Notes under the pieces: model-generated | Told to the model about the DNA's origin: nothing | Databases searched by the model: none | The model's input: only the letters and a program-made list of their open reading frames with translations | Assembly (NCBI RefSeq): GCF_019222765.1 | Contig: NZ_CP078145.1 | Location: forward strand, 7,874,001 to 7,938,000 | Source of the DNA: Nocardia iowensis | GTDB taxonomy: Bacteria > Actinomycetota > Actinomycetes > Mycobacteriales > Mycobacteriaceae | Length of the DNA stretch: 64,000 bases | Direction of reading: 5' to 3' | Part shown: one piece after another, positions 28,876 through 37,511 of the stretch | Position numbering within the stretch: the first letter of the stretch is position 1 | Layout: every line of letters begins with the position of its first letter | Program-made: the position numbers and the translations under genes

Positions 28876-30131
28876 TACTTCCCGAACAGCACGGCGGCAT
28901 TGTGTCCGCCGAAGCCGTACGAATTGTTCATGACGAAATTCAGATCGGTGTAGCGCGCGGCGCCGCTGACAATATCCAGGTCGACCTCGGGGTCCTGATT
29001 CTCCAGATTGAGCGTCGGCGGGATCACCCCGTCGCGCAGGCTGAGCACCGAGATCACCGCCTCCAGTGCGCCGACCGCACCCACCGAATGGCCGAGTGCG
29101 GATTTGGGTGCGTAGACGGCCGGGTGGCTGCCGATCGCGGCGGCGATGCCCTTGGCCTCGGCCACGTCGCCGATCGGGGTCCCGGTCGCGTGCGCGTTGA
29201 CGTGATCGACCTCCGAGCCTGCGACACCGGCGGTTTCGAGGGCTCGGCGCATGGCGCGCGCATTGCCGTTGCCTTCCGGATCGGGCACCACCATGTGGTA
29301 GCCGTCCGCGGTCAAGCCCGCGCCGAGCAGCCGGGCCAGCGGCTTCGCGCCGCGGGCCAGCGCGTGCTCCTCGGTTTCCAGCACGAGCAGTGCGGCGGCC
29401 TCGCCGAAGACGAAGCCGTCCCGGTCCCGGTCGAACGGGCGCGATGCCCGCGCCGGTTCCGCGACCCGGGAGCTCAGCGCGCGCATCATCGAAAAGCCTG
29501 CCAGCGCAAGGGCATTGATATGCCCTTCGACGCCGCCCGCGACGATGATGTCCGCCTCACCGAGGATAAGCGCGCGCCACGCGTGCACCAGCGATTCGCA
29601 CCCTGACGCGCACGCCGACACCGGGGTGACCACGCTCGCTCGCGCCCCGATCTCCAGCCCGAGCACCGCGGCAGGCCCGTTCGGCATGCTCATCGGCACC
29701 GCGAACGGCGAGACCTTGCGGTAACCGAGTTCGCGCATCCTGTCGTGCGACTCGACGATGACGTCGCCGCCACCGAGACCGGTGCCGATCGAGACGCCGA
29801 GCCGGTCCTTGTCTACCTCCGGCTCACCGAGGCCGGCCCAGATGCGCTTACCCATCACGTACGCGACCTGCTGGACGTACGACATCCGGCGCTTCTGCAC
29901 CCGATCGAGTTCGTCGGTCGGGTCGCTCATGAACTGGCCGCCGATGGCGATGGGCAGGTTGTGCTCGGCGATCTCCGGGTCGTCGATGGCGGTGATCCCG
30001 CTTTCGCCCGCGAGCAGTCCCTTCCAGGTCGACTCCGTATCGGCGCCGAGTGCGGAGGAAACCTCGACCGCAGTCACGACTACGCTGCGGAAGCCACCGT
30101 TGCGAGTCGAGAACTCCGTGAGATCGCGCAT
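28872..30131 (-). CDS. KasA/FabF-type beta-ketoacyl-ACP synthase
   Basis: A 419-residue condensing enzyme with an intact thiolase-fold active site: C174 in VSACASG, H314 in VNAHATGT, K343 and H348 in [11 protein letters not shown]. Each is exactly three residues beyond the M. tuberculosis KasA residues C171, H311, K340 and H345, so it belongs to the mycobacterial KAS group. KasA-type enzymes elongate meromycolate precursors with malonyl-AcpM. Here there is no acyl carrier protein, malonyl transferase or KasB neighbour; instead it sits between a flavin monooxygenase and an acyltransferase in a specialised-metabolism operon. It could build an acyl part of the product or be a duplicated, resistant copy of the product's target. 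Confidence 0.9.
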   Translation of the reverse strand: MRDLTEFSTRNGGFRSVVVTAVEVSSALGADTESTWKGLLAGESGITAIDDPEIAEHNLPIAIGGQFMSDPTDELDRVQKRRMSYVQQVAYVMGKRIWAGLGEPEVDKDRLGVSIGTGLGGGDVIVESHDRMRELGYRKVSPFAVPMSMPNGPAAVLGLEIGARASVVTPVSACASGCESLVHAWRALILGEADIIVAGGVEGHINALALAGFSMMRALSSRVAEPARASRPFDRDRDGFVFGEAAALLVLETEEHALARGAKPLARLLGAGLTADGYHMVVPDPEGNGNARAMRRALETAGVAGSEVDHVNAHATGTPIGDVAEAKGIAAAIGSHPAVYAPKSALGHSVGAVGALEAVISVLSLRDGVIPPTLNLENQDPEVDLDIVSGAARYTDLNFVMNNSYGFGGHNAAVLFGKY

Positions 30132-30160
30132 GCCGGTTGCGGTCCTTTCGTGTTTTTCGC

Positions 30161-31339
30161 TCAGCCGAGGCCGAGAACGAACGGGAATTCGGGTTGACCA
30201 CCGAGCAGGAATGCGCCGGTGGACTGGATCACGGCGTCGTGGGCGATGATGTGGGTCGCCATGGTGTTGATGTCGCGCTGCCAGATATCGAGCGGATTCG
30301 GCTTGTAGATCGAATCCGTGCCAACCAGCTCACACAGGCGGGCGATGATGCGGCGGGCGGCGCGGAACGCGTGCGTGCGCGCGAGCGCGGTGCTGATCCG
30401 CGCGTCCGGCGACAGATTCGCGAAACGCTCTTTGTCGAGCGAACCCCACAGCGTGTCAATGGTTTCCACGACAGCGCTGCGCGCGACGATGTATTCCATT
30501 TCGCATTCGCCGAGAATGTATTGGGCGCGGTAGTTGTCGGCCCATTTCTGCCCGGTCGCGGCGATGACCTTGCCCGCGGCGAGGTCGCGCACATAGTCGA
30601 GGGCGGCACGAGCCGTGCCGAGCGGAACGCCGGGCATGATGCGGGCCAGCGCCTCCGGTTCGGCCAATTTACCTGTGCCGCTTTTGCGTTCGCTGAAGCT
30701 GAAGGAATGATGTTCCGGCACAAAGAGGTTCTCGACCGCATAGTCGTTGCTGCCACTGCCGCGCAGACCCATGGTGTCCCAGGTGTCGAAGACCTCGACC
30801 TGGTCGCGGCGCATGAAGAAGATCCGGACCACCGGCTTGCCCGCCGGTGTCGTCTCCATCCGGCCGTCGGTCAGCACGAAGGCGCCGCCGATCACCAGGT
30901 CCGCGTGGGTGATCGCACTGCCGAACTTCCAGCGCCCGGACAGTCGATAGCCGCCGTCGACCCGTTCGGCGCGGCCCGCCGGGAAGATCAGGCCCGCGGT
31001 GACCAGGTCCAGTGTCGGCATCAGCTCGGCGACGGCCTTGTCGTTCAGGTATCCGGCGTAGATGCCGGTGGCCGCGCCGATCATGGCGCACCAGCCGGTC
31101 GCGGTGTCACCGTAGGAGAGTGCTTCGACGATTTCCAGCTGTTCCAGCGAGGTGAGTCCGGGCCCACCGTGTTCGGTGCTGAAGCACATGCGATAGATGC
31201 CGAGGGTACGCAGCAGTTCGACGATATCGTCGGGAATGCGCCGTGCCGTGTCGATCTCGCTGCGGCGCTCGGCCAGTTTGGGTGCTACCGAACGGGCCGC
31301 GGCCAGCAGAGTGGTGGCCGATAACGTTTCTTTGTTCAC
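30161..31339 (-). CDS. Acyl-CoA-dehydrogenase-fold flavin-dependent monooxygenase (HsaA-like)
   Basis: A 392-residue protein of the acyl-CoA dehydrogenase superfamily. The middle domain has [19 protein letters not shown] and [23 protein letters not shown], and the C-terminal bundle lacks the catalytic glutamate region of true dehydrogenases, ending with [14 protein letters not shown]. This is the pattern of group D two-component hydroxylases (HsaA, HpaH-like), which hydroxylate phenols with FMNH2/FADH2 from a separate reductase. In the pvc pathway a related-fold enzyme (PvcC) hydroxylates the tyrosine-derived ring, so the same role is plausible here. No reductase gene is adjacent. It is 10 bases downstream of the SDR gene. 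Confidence 0.82.
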   Translation of the reverse strand: MNKETLSATTLLAAARSVAPKLAERRSEIDTARRIPDDIVELLRTLGIYRMCFSTEHGGPGLTSLEQLEIVEALSYGDTATGWCAMIGAATGIYAGYLNDKAVAELMPTLDLVTAGLIFPAGRAERVDGGYRLSGRWKFGSAITHADLVIGGAFVLTDGRMETTPAGKPVVRIFFMRRDQVEVFDTWDTMGLRGSGSNDYAVENLFVPEHHSFSFSERKSGTGKLAEPEALARIMPGVPLGTARAALDYVRDLAAGKVIAATGQKWADNYRAQYILGECEMEYIVARSAVVETIDTLWGSLDKERFANLSPDARISTALARTHAFRAARRIIARLCELVGTDSIYKPNPLDIWQRDINTMATHIIAHDAVIQSTGAFLLGGQPEFPFVLGLG

Positions 31340-31349
31340 CGTCGTGTTC

Positions 31350-32135
31350 CTAATTCTCTTGCACGAGAAGGGCGATCGCCGAGAACGTCTGCTCCGGCCC
31401 CAGTGCGGTGTATCCGCCGTCGACGGCCCATTCCGCGCCGGTCACGAAACTCGCCTTGGCCGAGGCGAGAAAGGCGGCGACCTCGCCGACCTCGCTCGCG
31501 TCGGCCGCCCGGCCGAGCATGTGGAACGGCGCCGCCACGCTGTTCGTGCGCGCCCGGTCGCCGCCGGTGATGTCGTGCATGACCCGGGACCAGGTCCAGC
31601 CGGGCGCGAGGCTGTTCACCCGAATCCCGTCGGGCGCGTATGCCAGCGCGAGACTGCGGGTGAGCTGCGCGATTCCGGCCTTGCTCACCGGGTACTGCAG
31701 GCGGCCGTGCTGAGCGACGTGGCCGCTCGGCGAGGTGAAGTTGACGATGGACCCCGCCGACTCCCTCAGGTGTGGCCGCGCGGCTTCGCACATCAGTGCC
31801 GTGCCGATCACGTTCGTGTTCAGCACCTCGAGCCATTGCGCTCGCGGGTTCGTCGTTTCGTCGTCGCCGTAAATGCAGGCGATATTCACCAATGCGTCTA
31901 TACGGCCGGTATTTCCGGCGGCCTTCGTGATGAATTGGGCTATGGATTCGTCGTCGCGAATGTCCAGGGGTAGGAAAGTCGCCCGCTCCCCCACGTCGGC
32001 CGCGGCGCGAGGACCCCCGTCTTCATCGATATCCCCGAGCACAATGTCTGCGGCCTGATCGGCGAATACGCGGGCCACTTCGGTGCCGATAATTGTTGCG
32101 GCGCCGGTGATCAGAACTGTCTTACCGTCGAACAA
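31350..32135 (-). CDS. SDR family oxidoreductase of the biosynthetic cluster
   Basis: A 261-residue classical SDR: TGAATIIGTEV replaces the usual TGxxxGIG loop, Asp35/Asp37 in GDIDED suggests NAD(H) preference, Ser135 is in NFTSPSG, and the catalytic pair is Y148/K152 (YPVSK). The active-site Asn motif reads NIAC rather than NAG. C-terminal VTGAEWAVDGGYTA is standard. It is the first gene of the four-gene unit SDR - monooxygenase - ketosynthase - acyltransferase; 10 bases separate it from the monooxygenase. It probably reduces or oxidises an alcohol/ketone of the product. Confidence 0.87.
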   Translation of the reverse strand: MFDGKTVLITGAATIIGTEVARVFADQAADIVLGDIDEDGGPRAAADVGERATFLPLDIRDDESIAQFITKAAGNTGRIDALVNIACIYGDDETTNPRAQWLEVLNTNVIGTALMCEAARPHLRESAGSIVNFTSPSGHVAQHGRLQYPVSKAGIAQLTRSLALAYAPDGIRVNSLAPGWTWSRVMHDITGGDRARTNSVAAPFHMLGRAADASEVGEVAAFLASAKASFVTGAEWAVDGGYTALGPEQTFSAIALLVQEN

Positions 32136-32448
32136 CTAGTGCCTCCCCTCACTGGGGCAACTCGAGCCTAGGTTCGAAGTATCGTCACTCGGACCCGCCT
32201 CTGACCAGCGCGATCCGCGACAAGAAGGTGCAACTTTCCGCCAGCACGGATGACCGGATCGACGACAGTGTGCCGTGAATCACACAGATCCGCGCACTCA
32301 GCGATGCACGTTATCGTTGTACCCGGGGAGTCGGGGTCCTAACCGGGAAATCTGGATCGACAGGTCTTCCGGCGCGGCTCCGACGGAGGAACCGGGCGGC
32401 CACCGCGTGCGCCCATTTCGAACGGAGCTGACGTTGTCCAGTAACCAG
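32136..32448. other. Divergent control region of the cluster and the antiporter
   Basis: About 310 bases between the SDR start (minus) and the antiporter start (plus). It should contain both promoters. The frame of the antiporter is open from 32275, but the N-terminal residues before 32449 are not hydrophobic and I treat them as untranslated. Confidence 0.5.
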
Positions 32449-33669
32449 ATGGTGTTTCTGCTGGTGGATCTCGTGCTCATCGCGGCGGCCGCGCGCGTGC
32501 TCGGCAGGCTGGCCGAGCGTCTGGGTCAGCCCGCGGTAATCGGCGAAATAGCGGCCGGCATCATCGTGGGGCCCACAATTCTGGGGGCACACTTATCCGG
32601 AATGGTCTTTCCACACGACATCCGCTCTTATCTGAGCGCGTTCGCGAATGTCGGCGTGATGATCTTCATGTTCCTGGCCGGGCTGGAGATCGATCGCGGA
32701 TCGTTCGACGGCAACCGGCGCGTCGTGGCCGCGGTGTCGCTGTCGGCCTACTTCGTCCCGTTCGTGCTCGGCTGCTGTGTCGCCCTTGCGGTTCTGTCAC
32801 GACACCAGGACGGCGGTGCACTGGGCTTCGCCCTGTTCATCGGCTGTGCCCTTGCGGTGACCGCGTTCCCGGTGCTGGCGCGGATCCTGCACGATCGCGG
32901 CCTGATGGGCACCCGGATCGGGCAGCTCAGCCTGGCCAGCGCGGCCATCGACGACATCTTGGCCTGGATCGTGCTCGCCTTCGTCATCGGCATCGCCCGA
33001 CCGGGTGTCAGCGATCAGTGGCGGCTGCTGCTGTTCGTACCGCTGGTGGCGGCGATGTGGTGGATCGTGCGCCCGTTGCTGGCTCGTGCCGCGCGATCCA
33101 CCGCCGCGACCACCACCAATACGATGATCTTCCTTGCCGTCTCCGGCGCCCTGCTGTGGGGTGCGGCCACCGAATGGATCGGTCTGCACCTGATCTTCGG
33201 CGCCTTCCTGTTCGGCGTCATCTTCCCGCGCACCCACCGGCCCGCCGTGGAAGCCGGTGCGCAACTGCTGAGTTCGGTCTTTCTGCCCGCCTTCTTCGTC
33301 GTCGCGGGACTGCAGGTCGATCTCGGCTCGCTCGACCGGGCCGGGGTATTCGAGCTGGCCGCGATTCTGCTGACCGCCCTGGTCGGCAAGCTCGGTGGTA
33401 CCTATTTCGCCGCGCGCGCCACCGGGATCGAACCGCGTGCGGCCGGTGCGCTGGCGAGTCTGATGAACACGCGCGGGCTCACCGAACTCATCATCCTGAA
33501 TGTCGGCCTGACCACCGGACTCATCGGCGTGCAGCTCTATTCGATCCTTGTCGTGATGGCGCTGGTGACCACCGCGATGACCTCGCCGCTGCTGCGGCTG
33601 TTCGGGGTGACGTCGGAGGTGCGGCAGCTTCCAGCCCCCGCCGCCCGCGCGTCGCGGCTGGCGTCATGA
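32449..33669 (+). CDS. Cation:proton antiporter, CPA2 family
   Basis: About 406 residues forming roughly twelve membrane helices of the Na+/H+ exchanger (PF00999, KefB/GerN-like) type. Landmarks are GQPAVIGEIAAGIIVGP in the first helices, FMFLAGLEID, and ASAAIDDILAWIVLA, whose DD pair is the ion-binding site of the family. There is no C-terminal TrkA-N domain. It exchanges Na+ or K+ for protons; GerN-like members can accompany specialised-metabolite clusters as exporters. The upstream frame reaches 32275; ATG 32449 (NQMVFLLVDL) fits the first helix. Its stop overlaps the HAD gene start by four bases. Confidence 0.9.
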   Translation: MVFLLVDLVLIAAAARVLGRLAERLGQPAVIGEIAAGIIVGPTILGAHLSGMVFPHDIRSYLSAFANVGVMIFMFLAGLEIDRGSFDGNRRVVAAVSLSAYFVPFVLGCCVALAVLSRHQDGGALGFALFIGCALAVTAFPVLARILHDRGLMGTRIGQLSLASAAIDDILAWIVLAFVIGIARPGVSDQWRLLLFVPLVAAMWWIVRPLLARAARSTAATTTNTMIFLAVSGALLWGAATEWIGLHLIFGAFLFGVIFPRTHRPAVEAGAQLLSSVFLPAFFVVAGLQVDLGSLDRAGVFELAAILLTALVGKLGGTYFAARATGIEPRAAGALASLMNTRGLTELIILNVGLTTGLIGVQLYSILVVMALVTTAMTSPLLRLFGVTSEVRQLPAPAARASRLAS

Positions 33670-34355
33670 TCAGCGGGCCGCTCGAATCCCTTCCCGCGCA
33701 AGATCTCCCGGCCAGCGAGGTGCCCGCGGCATTCGTCGATGTGGACGAAACCCTGGTCCGGGAGATCACTTTCCTGTCCCTGTTCGCATTCGACGCCAAC
33801 GGCCGGACCGATGTCGACGGCGCGGCGACGATCCGCGAGTTCTACGCGCTACGTGCGCAAGGCATGAGCCGCGCTCAGTCGCACCGCTGGTTCTATCGCC
33901 ACTGGGCCAATCGCGACGTGGCGGAGGTCCATCGCGTCGGCCGCGCCTGGTTCACCTCCCGCATCGCGACCTCGGGCTTCTTCAATCCCGCAGTGCGCCA
34001 TCGCCTGCACGAACTCGCCGGTTCCGGCACCCGAATCGTCCTGGTGTCCGGCTCCTTCGACGCCGCGCTGCGCCCCATCGCGACCCTGCTGCGCGCCGAC
34101 ACCATCCTGTGCACCGTGCTCGGTGTCGAAAATGGCTGTTACACAGGCGAAGTCATCTCAACCATGGTCGGCGACGACAAGTCGGCGGCACTGCGTAGTT
34201 ACGCCGATCGCGCCGATGTGGACTTGGCCGCTTGCGCGGCCTTCGGCGACCACCACTCCGATATCGCGATGTTCGATCTGGTCGGTCATCCGGTCATCGT
34301 CGGCAACGCGGACCGCGCACTGGACGACTATCCCGCCGAGCGACTACCCGGCTGA
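33666..34355 (+). CDS. HAD-IB family phosphatase
   Basis: A 229-residue hydrolase with all four HAD motifs: D25-V-D27-E-T in FVDVDETLV, LVSGSF, the lysine in GDDKSAAL, and FGDHHSDIAMF. The subclass IB cap and VDVDETL start resemble SerB/CicA-like phosphatases. Substrate is unknown; phosphoserine, a lipid phosphate or a phosphorylated pathway intermediate are all possible. ATGA overlap with the antiporter implies coupled translation. Confidence 0.88.
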   Translation: MISGPLESLPAQDLPASEVPAAFVDVDETLVREITFLSLFAFDANGRTDVDGAATIREFYALRAQGMSRAQSHRWFYRHWANRDVAEVHRVGRAWFTSRIATSGFFNPAVRHRLHELAGSGTRIVLVSGSFDAALRPIATLLRADTILCTVLGVENGCYTGEVISTMVGDDKSAALRSYADRADVDLAACAAFGDHHSDIAMFDLVGHPVIVGNADRALDDYPAERLPG

Positions 34356-34369
34356 CCGGTCGCGGACAC

Positions 34370-35596
34370 TCAACGGCGGTCGCGGAACGTGCGGCGCAAA
34401 TCATCAACCCAGGCGTCAGGGAGTTCCCAAGGGATGAAGTGGCCACCTGCTTCGTGGGCGGTGAGGTTGACGTGGTTGTACCACTCGGCGCGGTCGCTGG
34501 CGAGCCAGCTCTGCACCCGTTGCTCAGGAGTGGTTACGCCGGGCGGGTTTTCGTGGCCGACGAACGTGATGCCGGTGGGGGCTTCGATGACCGGAATTCT
34601 GTCGTGCGCGGGAGTCCATGGGTAGCGGTTCGCGTTGGCGTAGTAGCGGATCGAGGTTCCGATGGCGTTGTTGACCCAGAAGATCATGGTGTGGGTGAGG
34701 ATGTCGTCTTTGGTGAAGACGGACTCGATGTCGCCGTGGTTGTCGCTCCACTTGACCCAGCGCTCGAGGATCCAGGCGAGCAGGCCGACGGGCGAATCGG
34801 TGAGGCCGTAGGCGAGGGTGCTCGGCGCGAGGACCTGCGCCGCCAGGTGAACGGCGAACCGGTGCTCCAAGGAGAGGAGCTGCCGGTAAGCGGGCTCGGG
34901 CAGATCCGGCGGGATCGGTTGGCCGCCAGCGAGATCCCAGGCCCGGTCGCCGTTGAAGAGGGTGAGTTTCTGGCCGGACCCGATGTGGATGCCGTGCAGT
35001 TCGTCGGCGTATCGGTGGCCGAGCTCACCGGTGACGAGTGCGCCGACGTCGCAGCCTGCGGCGGCGTATTTCCGGTAGCCGAGGGTATCGGTCATCAGCG
35101 TGTGCCAGAGGTCGGCGACCTTCCAGAAGTTCATGTCGGGGTGCTTCGGCAACGGCGTGGAGAAGCCGAAGCCGGGCAGTGAGGGGACGATGACGTCGAA
35201 GGCGTCGGCCGGGTCGCCGCCGAAGGCAGCGGGATCGGCCAGCGGGTCGATCACCTTGGCCCAGTGCCAGAAGGTCCATGGCCAGCCGTGGGTGAGGATC
35301 AGCGGCGTCGGGTTGGGTCCGACACCCGGTTTGCGCAAGAAGTGGATCGGCACGCCCTCGACGCTCACGTGGTAGTGCTCGTAGGCGTTGATCGCGGCTT
35401 CGGCTGTGCGCCAGTCGTATTCGTTCAACCAGTACTCGACGAGTTCCTGGAGGTACCCGCGGCCGACGCCGTAGTACCAGTCCTCGTTGCCCGCGTCGTC
35501 CGGCCATCTGGTGAGCCGGAGCCGTGCCGCGAGATCGTCCAGTACGTCGTCGGTGACGTGGATGGGCGCGGCCTCGAGCGGGAACTGCGATGTCAT
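34370..35596 (-). CDS. Epoxide hydrolase (EHN-domain alpha/beta hydrolase)
   Basis: A 408-residue enzyme of the juvenile-hormone/microsomal epoxide hydrolase type: an N-terminal EHN domain (LRLTRWPDDAGNEDWYYGVGRGYLQELVEYWLNEYDWR region), oxyanion motif HGWP (103-106), nucleophile Asp183 in AGCDVGA, and catalytic His in EAGGHFIPWELPD. It opens epoxides to vicinal diols. Its ATG overlaps the stop of the marR gene, so the two form a self-regulated catabolic or detoxification unit. Natural substrate unknown. Confidence 0.92.
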   Translation of the reverse strand: MTSQFPLEAAPIHVTDDVLDDLAARLRLTRWPDDAGNEDWYYGVGRGYLQELVEYWLNEYDWRTAEAAINAYEHYHVSVEGVPIHFLRKPGVGPNPTPLILTHGWPWTFWHWAKVIDPLADPAAFGGDPADAFDVIVPSLPGFGFSTPLPKHPDMNFWKVADLWHTLMTDTLGYRKYAAAGCDVGALVTGELGHRYADELHGIHIGSGQKLTLFNGDRAWDLAGGQPIPPDLPEPAYRQLLSLEHRFAVHLAAQVLAPSTLAYGLTDSPVGLLAWILERWVKWSDNHGDIESVFTKDDILTHTMIFWVNNAIGTSIRYYANANRYPWTPAHDRIPVIEAPTGITFVGHENPPGVTTPEQRVQSWLASDRAEWYNHVNLTAHEAGGHFIPWELPDAWVDDLRRTFRDRR

Positions 35597-36057
35597 GAAT
35601 GTCCTTCCGAGATAGGCGAGTCCATCAGCGTGGCCATCCGCTCGAGCGCGGGCAGTGCCGCGCTGATGCTTTGTCGTTGCGTGGGCGTCAATGCCGCGAC
35701 CAGCTCGGTGATCCGGCGGACCCGCTCCCGATGTCGCGTCTGGACGACCCGCGCTCCGGCGTCGGTCACCCGGACGAGCACCGCCCGGCCATCCGCCGGA
35801 TCCGGCCGGCGTTCGACCAACCCGTCCCGTTCCAACCGACTCACCAACTGGGTGATCGCGGGCTGAGTGATCTGCTCGGTCACCTTCAGCGCGGACAACC
35901 GCATCGGCCCCCGATGGACCAGCGTGTGCAACACCGAAAGCGTCGTGAACGTGTGCTTCTCAGCGCTGGGCAACCGGATGGACGCCCTCGTGAACGCTCC
36001 CATCACCCTGACCAGCTCGTCGACATCAAGCCCGTGCCGCTGTCCTGCCACCCCCAA
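35593..36057 (-). CDS. MarR family transcriptional regulator
   Basis: A 154-residue winged-helix repressor: LSALKVTEQITQPAITQLVSRLERDGLVERRPDPADGRAVLVRVT is the DNA-binding region (recognition helix QPAITQLVSRL, wing DPADGRAVLV). It lies directly upstream of and overlapping the epoxide hydrolase gene by four bases, and probably represses its own operon until an epoxide or aromatic ligand binds (inference). The promoter region just before it (36058-36100) is unusually A/T-rich. Confidence 0.92.
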   Translation of the reverse strand: MGVAGQRHGLDVDELVRVMGAFTRASIRLPSAEKHTFTTLSVLHTLVHRGPMRLSALKVTEQITQPAITQLVSRLERDGLVERRPDPADGRAVLVRVTDAGARVVQTRHRERVRRITELVAALTPTQRQSISAALPALERMATLMDSPISEGHS

Positions 36058-36110
36058 AATATATCACCAATTTATTTAATCTACTTATCTACTTCGCGAG
36101 TATCGCCGCC
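36058..36110 (-). promoter_or_regulatory. A/T-rich promoter region of the marR-epoxide hydrolase unit
   Basis: The 50 bases before the marR start contain ATATAT, TTTATTTAA and repeated TCTACTTA(T) half sites, strikingly A/T-rich in this high-GC background. Position and composition fit a promoter with overlapping MarR operator; exact boxes cannot be assigned. Confidence 0.5.
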
Positions 36111-36137
36111 GTCCACGACAACACACCTGACTACGGC

Positions 36138-36175
36138 GTGAGCCGCACACCCTGTATACGGGGTGTGCGGCTCAC
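36138..36175. terminator. 15-bp perfect inverted repeat hairpin
   Basis: GTGAGCCGCACACCC and GGGTGTGCGGCTCAC flank an 8-base loop. It lies between the 3' end of the SnoaL-like gene (minus, stop at 36246) and the marR promoter. It probably ends the SnoaL-like transcript, though no T tract follows. Confidence 0.6.
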
Positions 36176-36245
36176 TCAAGGGTGTGCAGTTTCAAGCCAG
36201 CCGACCGCGGCAGGCGGTGGGCCAGCGGTGGTTCGGGCGATTCGG

Positions 36246-36638
36246 TTAGCGCGCCTCGCCGAGTGCCGTGAGCATGCCCGGGGTGTCGAGGTAGGTGGTG
36301 AATCCCGCGATGCGGTCATTCCGCACGTGCCACACGTGCACCTGGGGGAGGTCGAAGGCGACACCTTGCCTGGTGGCACCGACACCGCGACCGATCACGA
36401 CCACGTCGTCGCCCGCGGCGAAGCTGCGTTCGGGAATGGACTTGGCTTCGATGCTCGACAGCATCGTGCCGAAGAATGTGATGGCGCCCTCGTGTCCTAC
36501 GTGTTTTCCGCCCCACGGTAATTGCGCGGTCATCGTTATCTCGATATCGGGGTCGAACAGTCGCTCGATGGCCGTGAAATCGATTTCGTCGAAGGCGCGG
36601 TACACCTGCGCGACCAGGTCGAGATTGGCTTGTGACAC
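36246..36638 (-). CDS. SnoaL-like / NTF2-fold protein
   Basis: A 130-residue cone-shaped alpha+beta barrel protein: VAQVYRAFDEIDFTAIERLFDPDIEITM is the usual first helices and strand, followed by GHEGAITFFGTML and VHVWHVRNDRIAGFTTYLDTP. The GTG at 36638 is the likely start; an open frame before it is not conserved-looking. The family includes polyketide cyclases, limonene-1,2-epoxide hydrolase-like enzymes and non-enzymatic binders, so function is open. It is divergent from a membrane-protein gene. Confidence 0.8.
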   Translation of the reverse strand: MSQANLDLVAQVYRAFDEIDFTAIERLFDPDIEITMTAQLPWGGKHVGHEGAITFFGTMLSSIEAKSIPERSFAAGDDVVVIGRGVGATRQGVAFDLPQVHVWHVRNDRIAGFTTYLDTPGMLTALGEAR

Positions 36639-36821
36639 TGAAACGGGCTCCTCGTGGGATGAAACGTGTTGAACACCAACATCATCACCGTCGGTCGGCC
36701 CGGTCGCGACCGGAAGAAGGCGACACTTTGGTATCGGTTGGCCCAACACGCGCCACGGTCACCCGGATATCCGGAACCAGGGTTTTCCCGGAGGTCTCCG
36801 CGCGCCCGCCCTGCCAAGCTT

Positions 36822-37430
36822 ATGAGCGTGAAATCCCCTGGAGTGCTGCTGTTTATCGCGCCCCTGTTCGTTTCCGGGTACGGAGTGCTCCGGCTGTTCG
36901 GTTTGGCGGATGGTGTTTACGGGCCGGGCCTCGATTGGCAGGCAGCGCACATCGTCGGCCTGATCGGCATGGTGCTCTTCGTCCCGGCCGTACTCGGGCT
37001 CGGACAGTTGCTCGGCCCCGGCGGCCTGCGGACCGCCGCGGTGACCGTCACGTTGGTCGGATTGGTTACCTCAATCGTCCAATTCGGCGCCGACATCGTG
37101 TTCGCCGCACAGGCCGCGGACAAGGCGGGCATGTCCCGGCTCAGCCATGAGTTCTCGGATACCCCTGGTGTTCGGCTCGCGTTCTACACGGTCGGGCCGC
37201 CGCTGTTCTTCCTCGGCTTGGTCGTGCTGACCATCCTGCTCGCGCGGGCCGGACGACTGCCTTGGTGGAGCCCGATCGTGATGACGGTCAGCGCCGTGGC
37301 GCCCGTGCTCACGCTGGATCTGCTTCCGCTGGCGGGTCTCGGCATTCTCGCCGCGGTGGTGCCATTGCGAAGGGCCGGTGACGAATCCGATTCGCTTGCG
37401 CGAGCGTTCCGGGACTCCGCCCAGTTGTAG
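36822..37430 (+). CDS. Hypothetical multi-spanning membrane protein
   Basis: A 202-residue protein with about six hydrophobic helices (GVLLFIAPLFVSGYGVL, IVGLIGMVLFVPAVLGLG, AVTVTLVGLVTSIVQFG, VGPPLFFLGLVVLTILLA, IVMTVSAVAPVLTLDLL, AGLGILAAVVPL). I recognise no family. The ATG at 36822 directly precedes the first helix; the open frame before it is not membrane-like. It is divergent from the SnoaL-like gene and followed by a GNAT gene on the same strand after about 80 bases. Confidence 0.75.
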   Translation: MSVKSPGVLLFIAPLFVSGYGVLRLFGLADGVYGPGLDWQAAHIVGLIGMVLFVPAVLGLGQLLGPGGLRTAAVTVTLVGLVTSIVQFGADIVFAAQAADKAGMSRLSHEFSDTPGVRLAFYTVGPPLFFLGLVVLTILLARAGRLPWWSPIVMTVSAVAPVLTLDLLPLAGLGILAAVVPLRRAGDESDSLARAFRDSAQL

Positions 37431-37511
37431 TCGAGCCAGCGCCGTGGGCGGACCGATGGGCCACAGTAAAATCGTCTCGAATTCTGCGCCTACCCTGGTA
37501 GGAATGCATCC

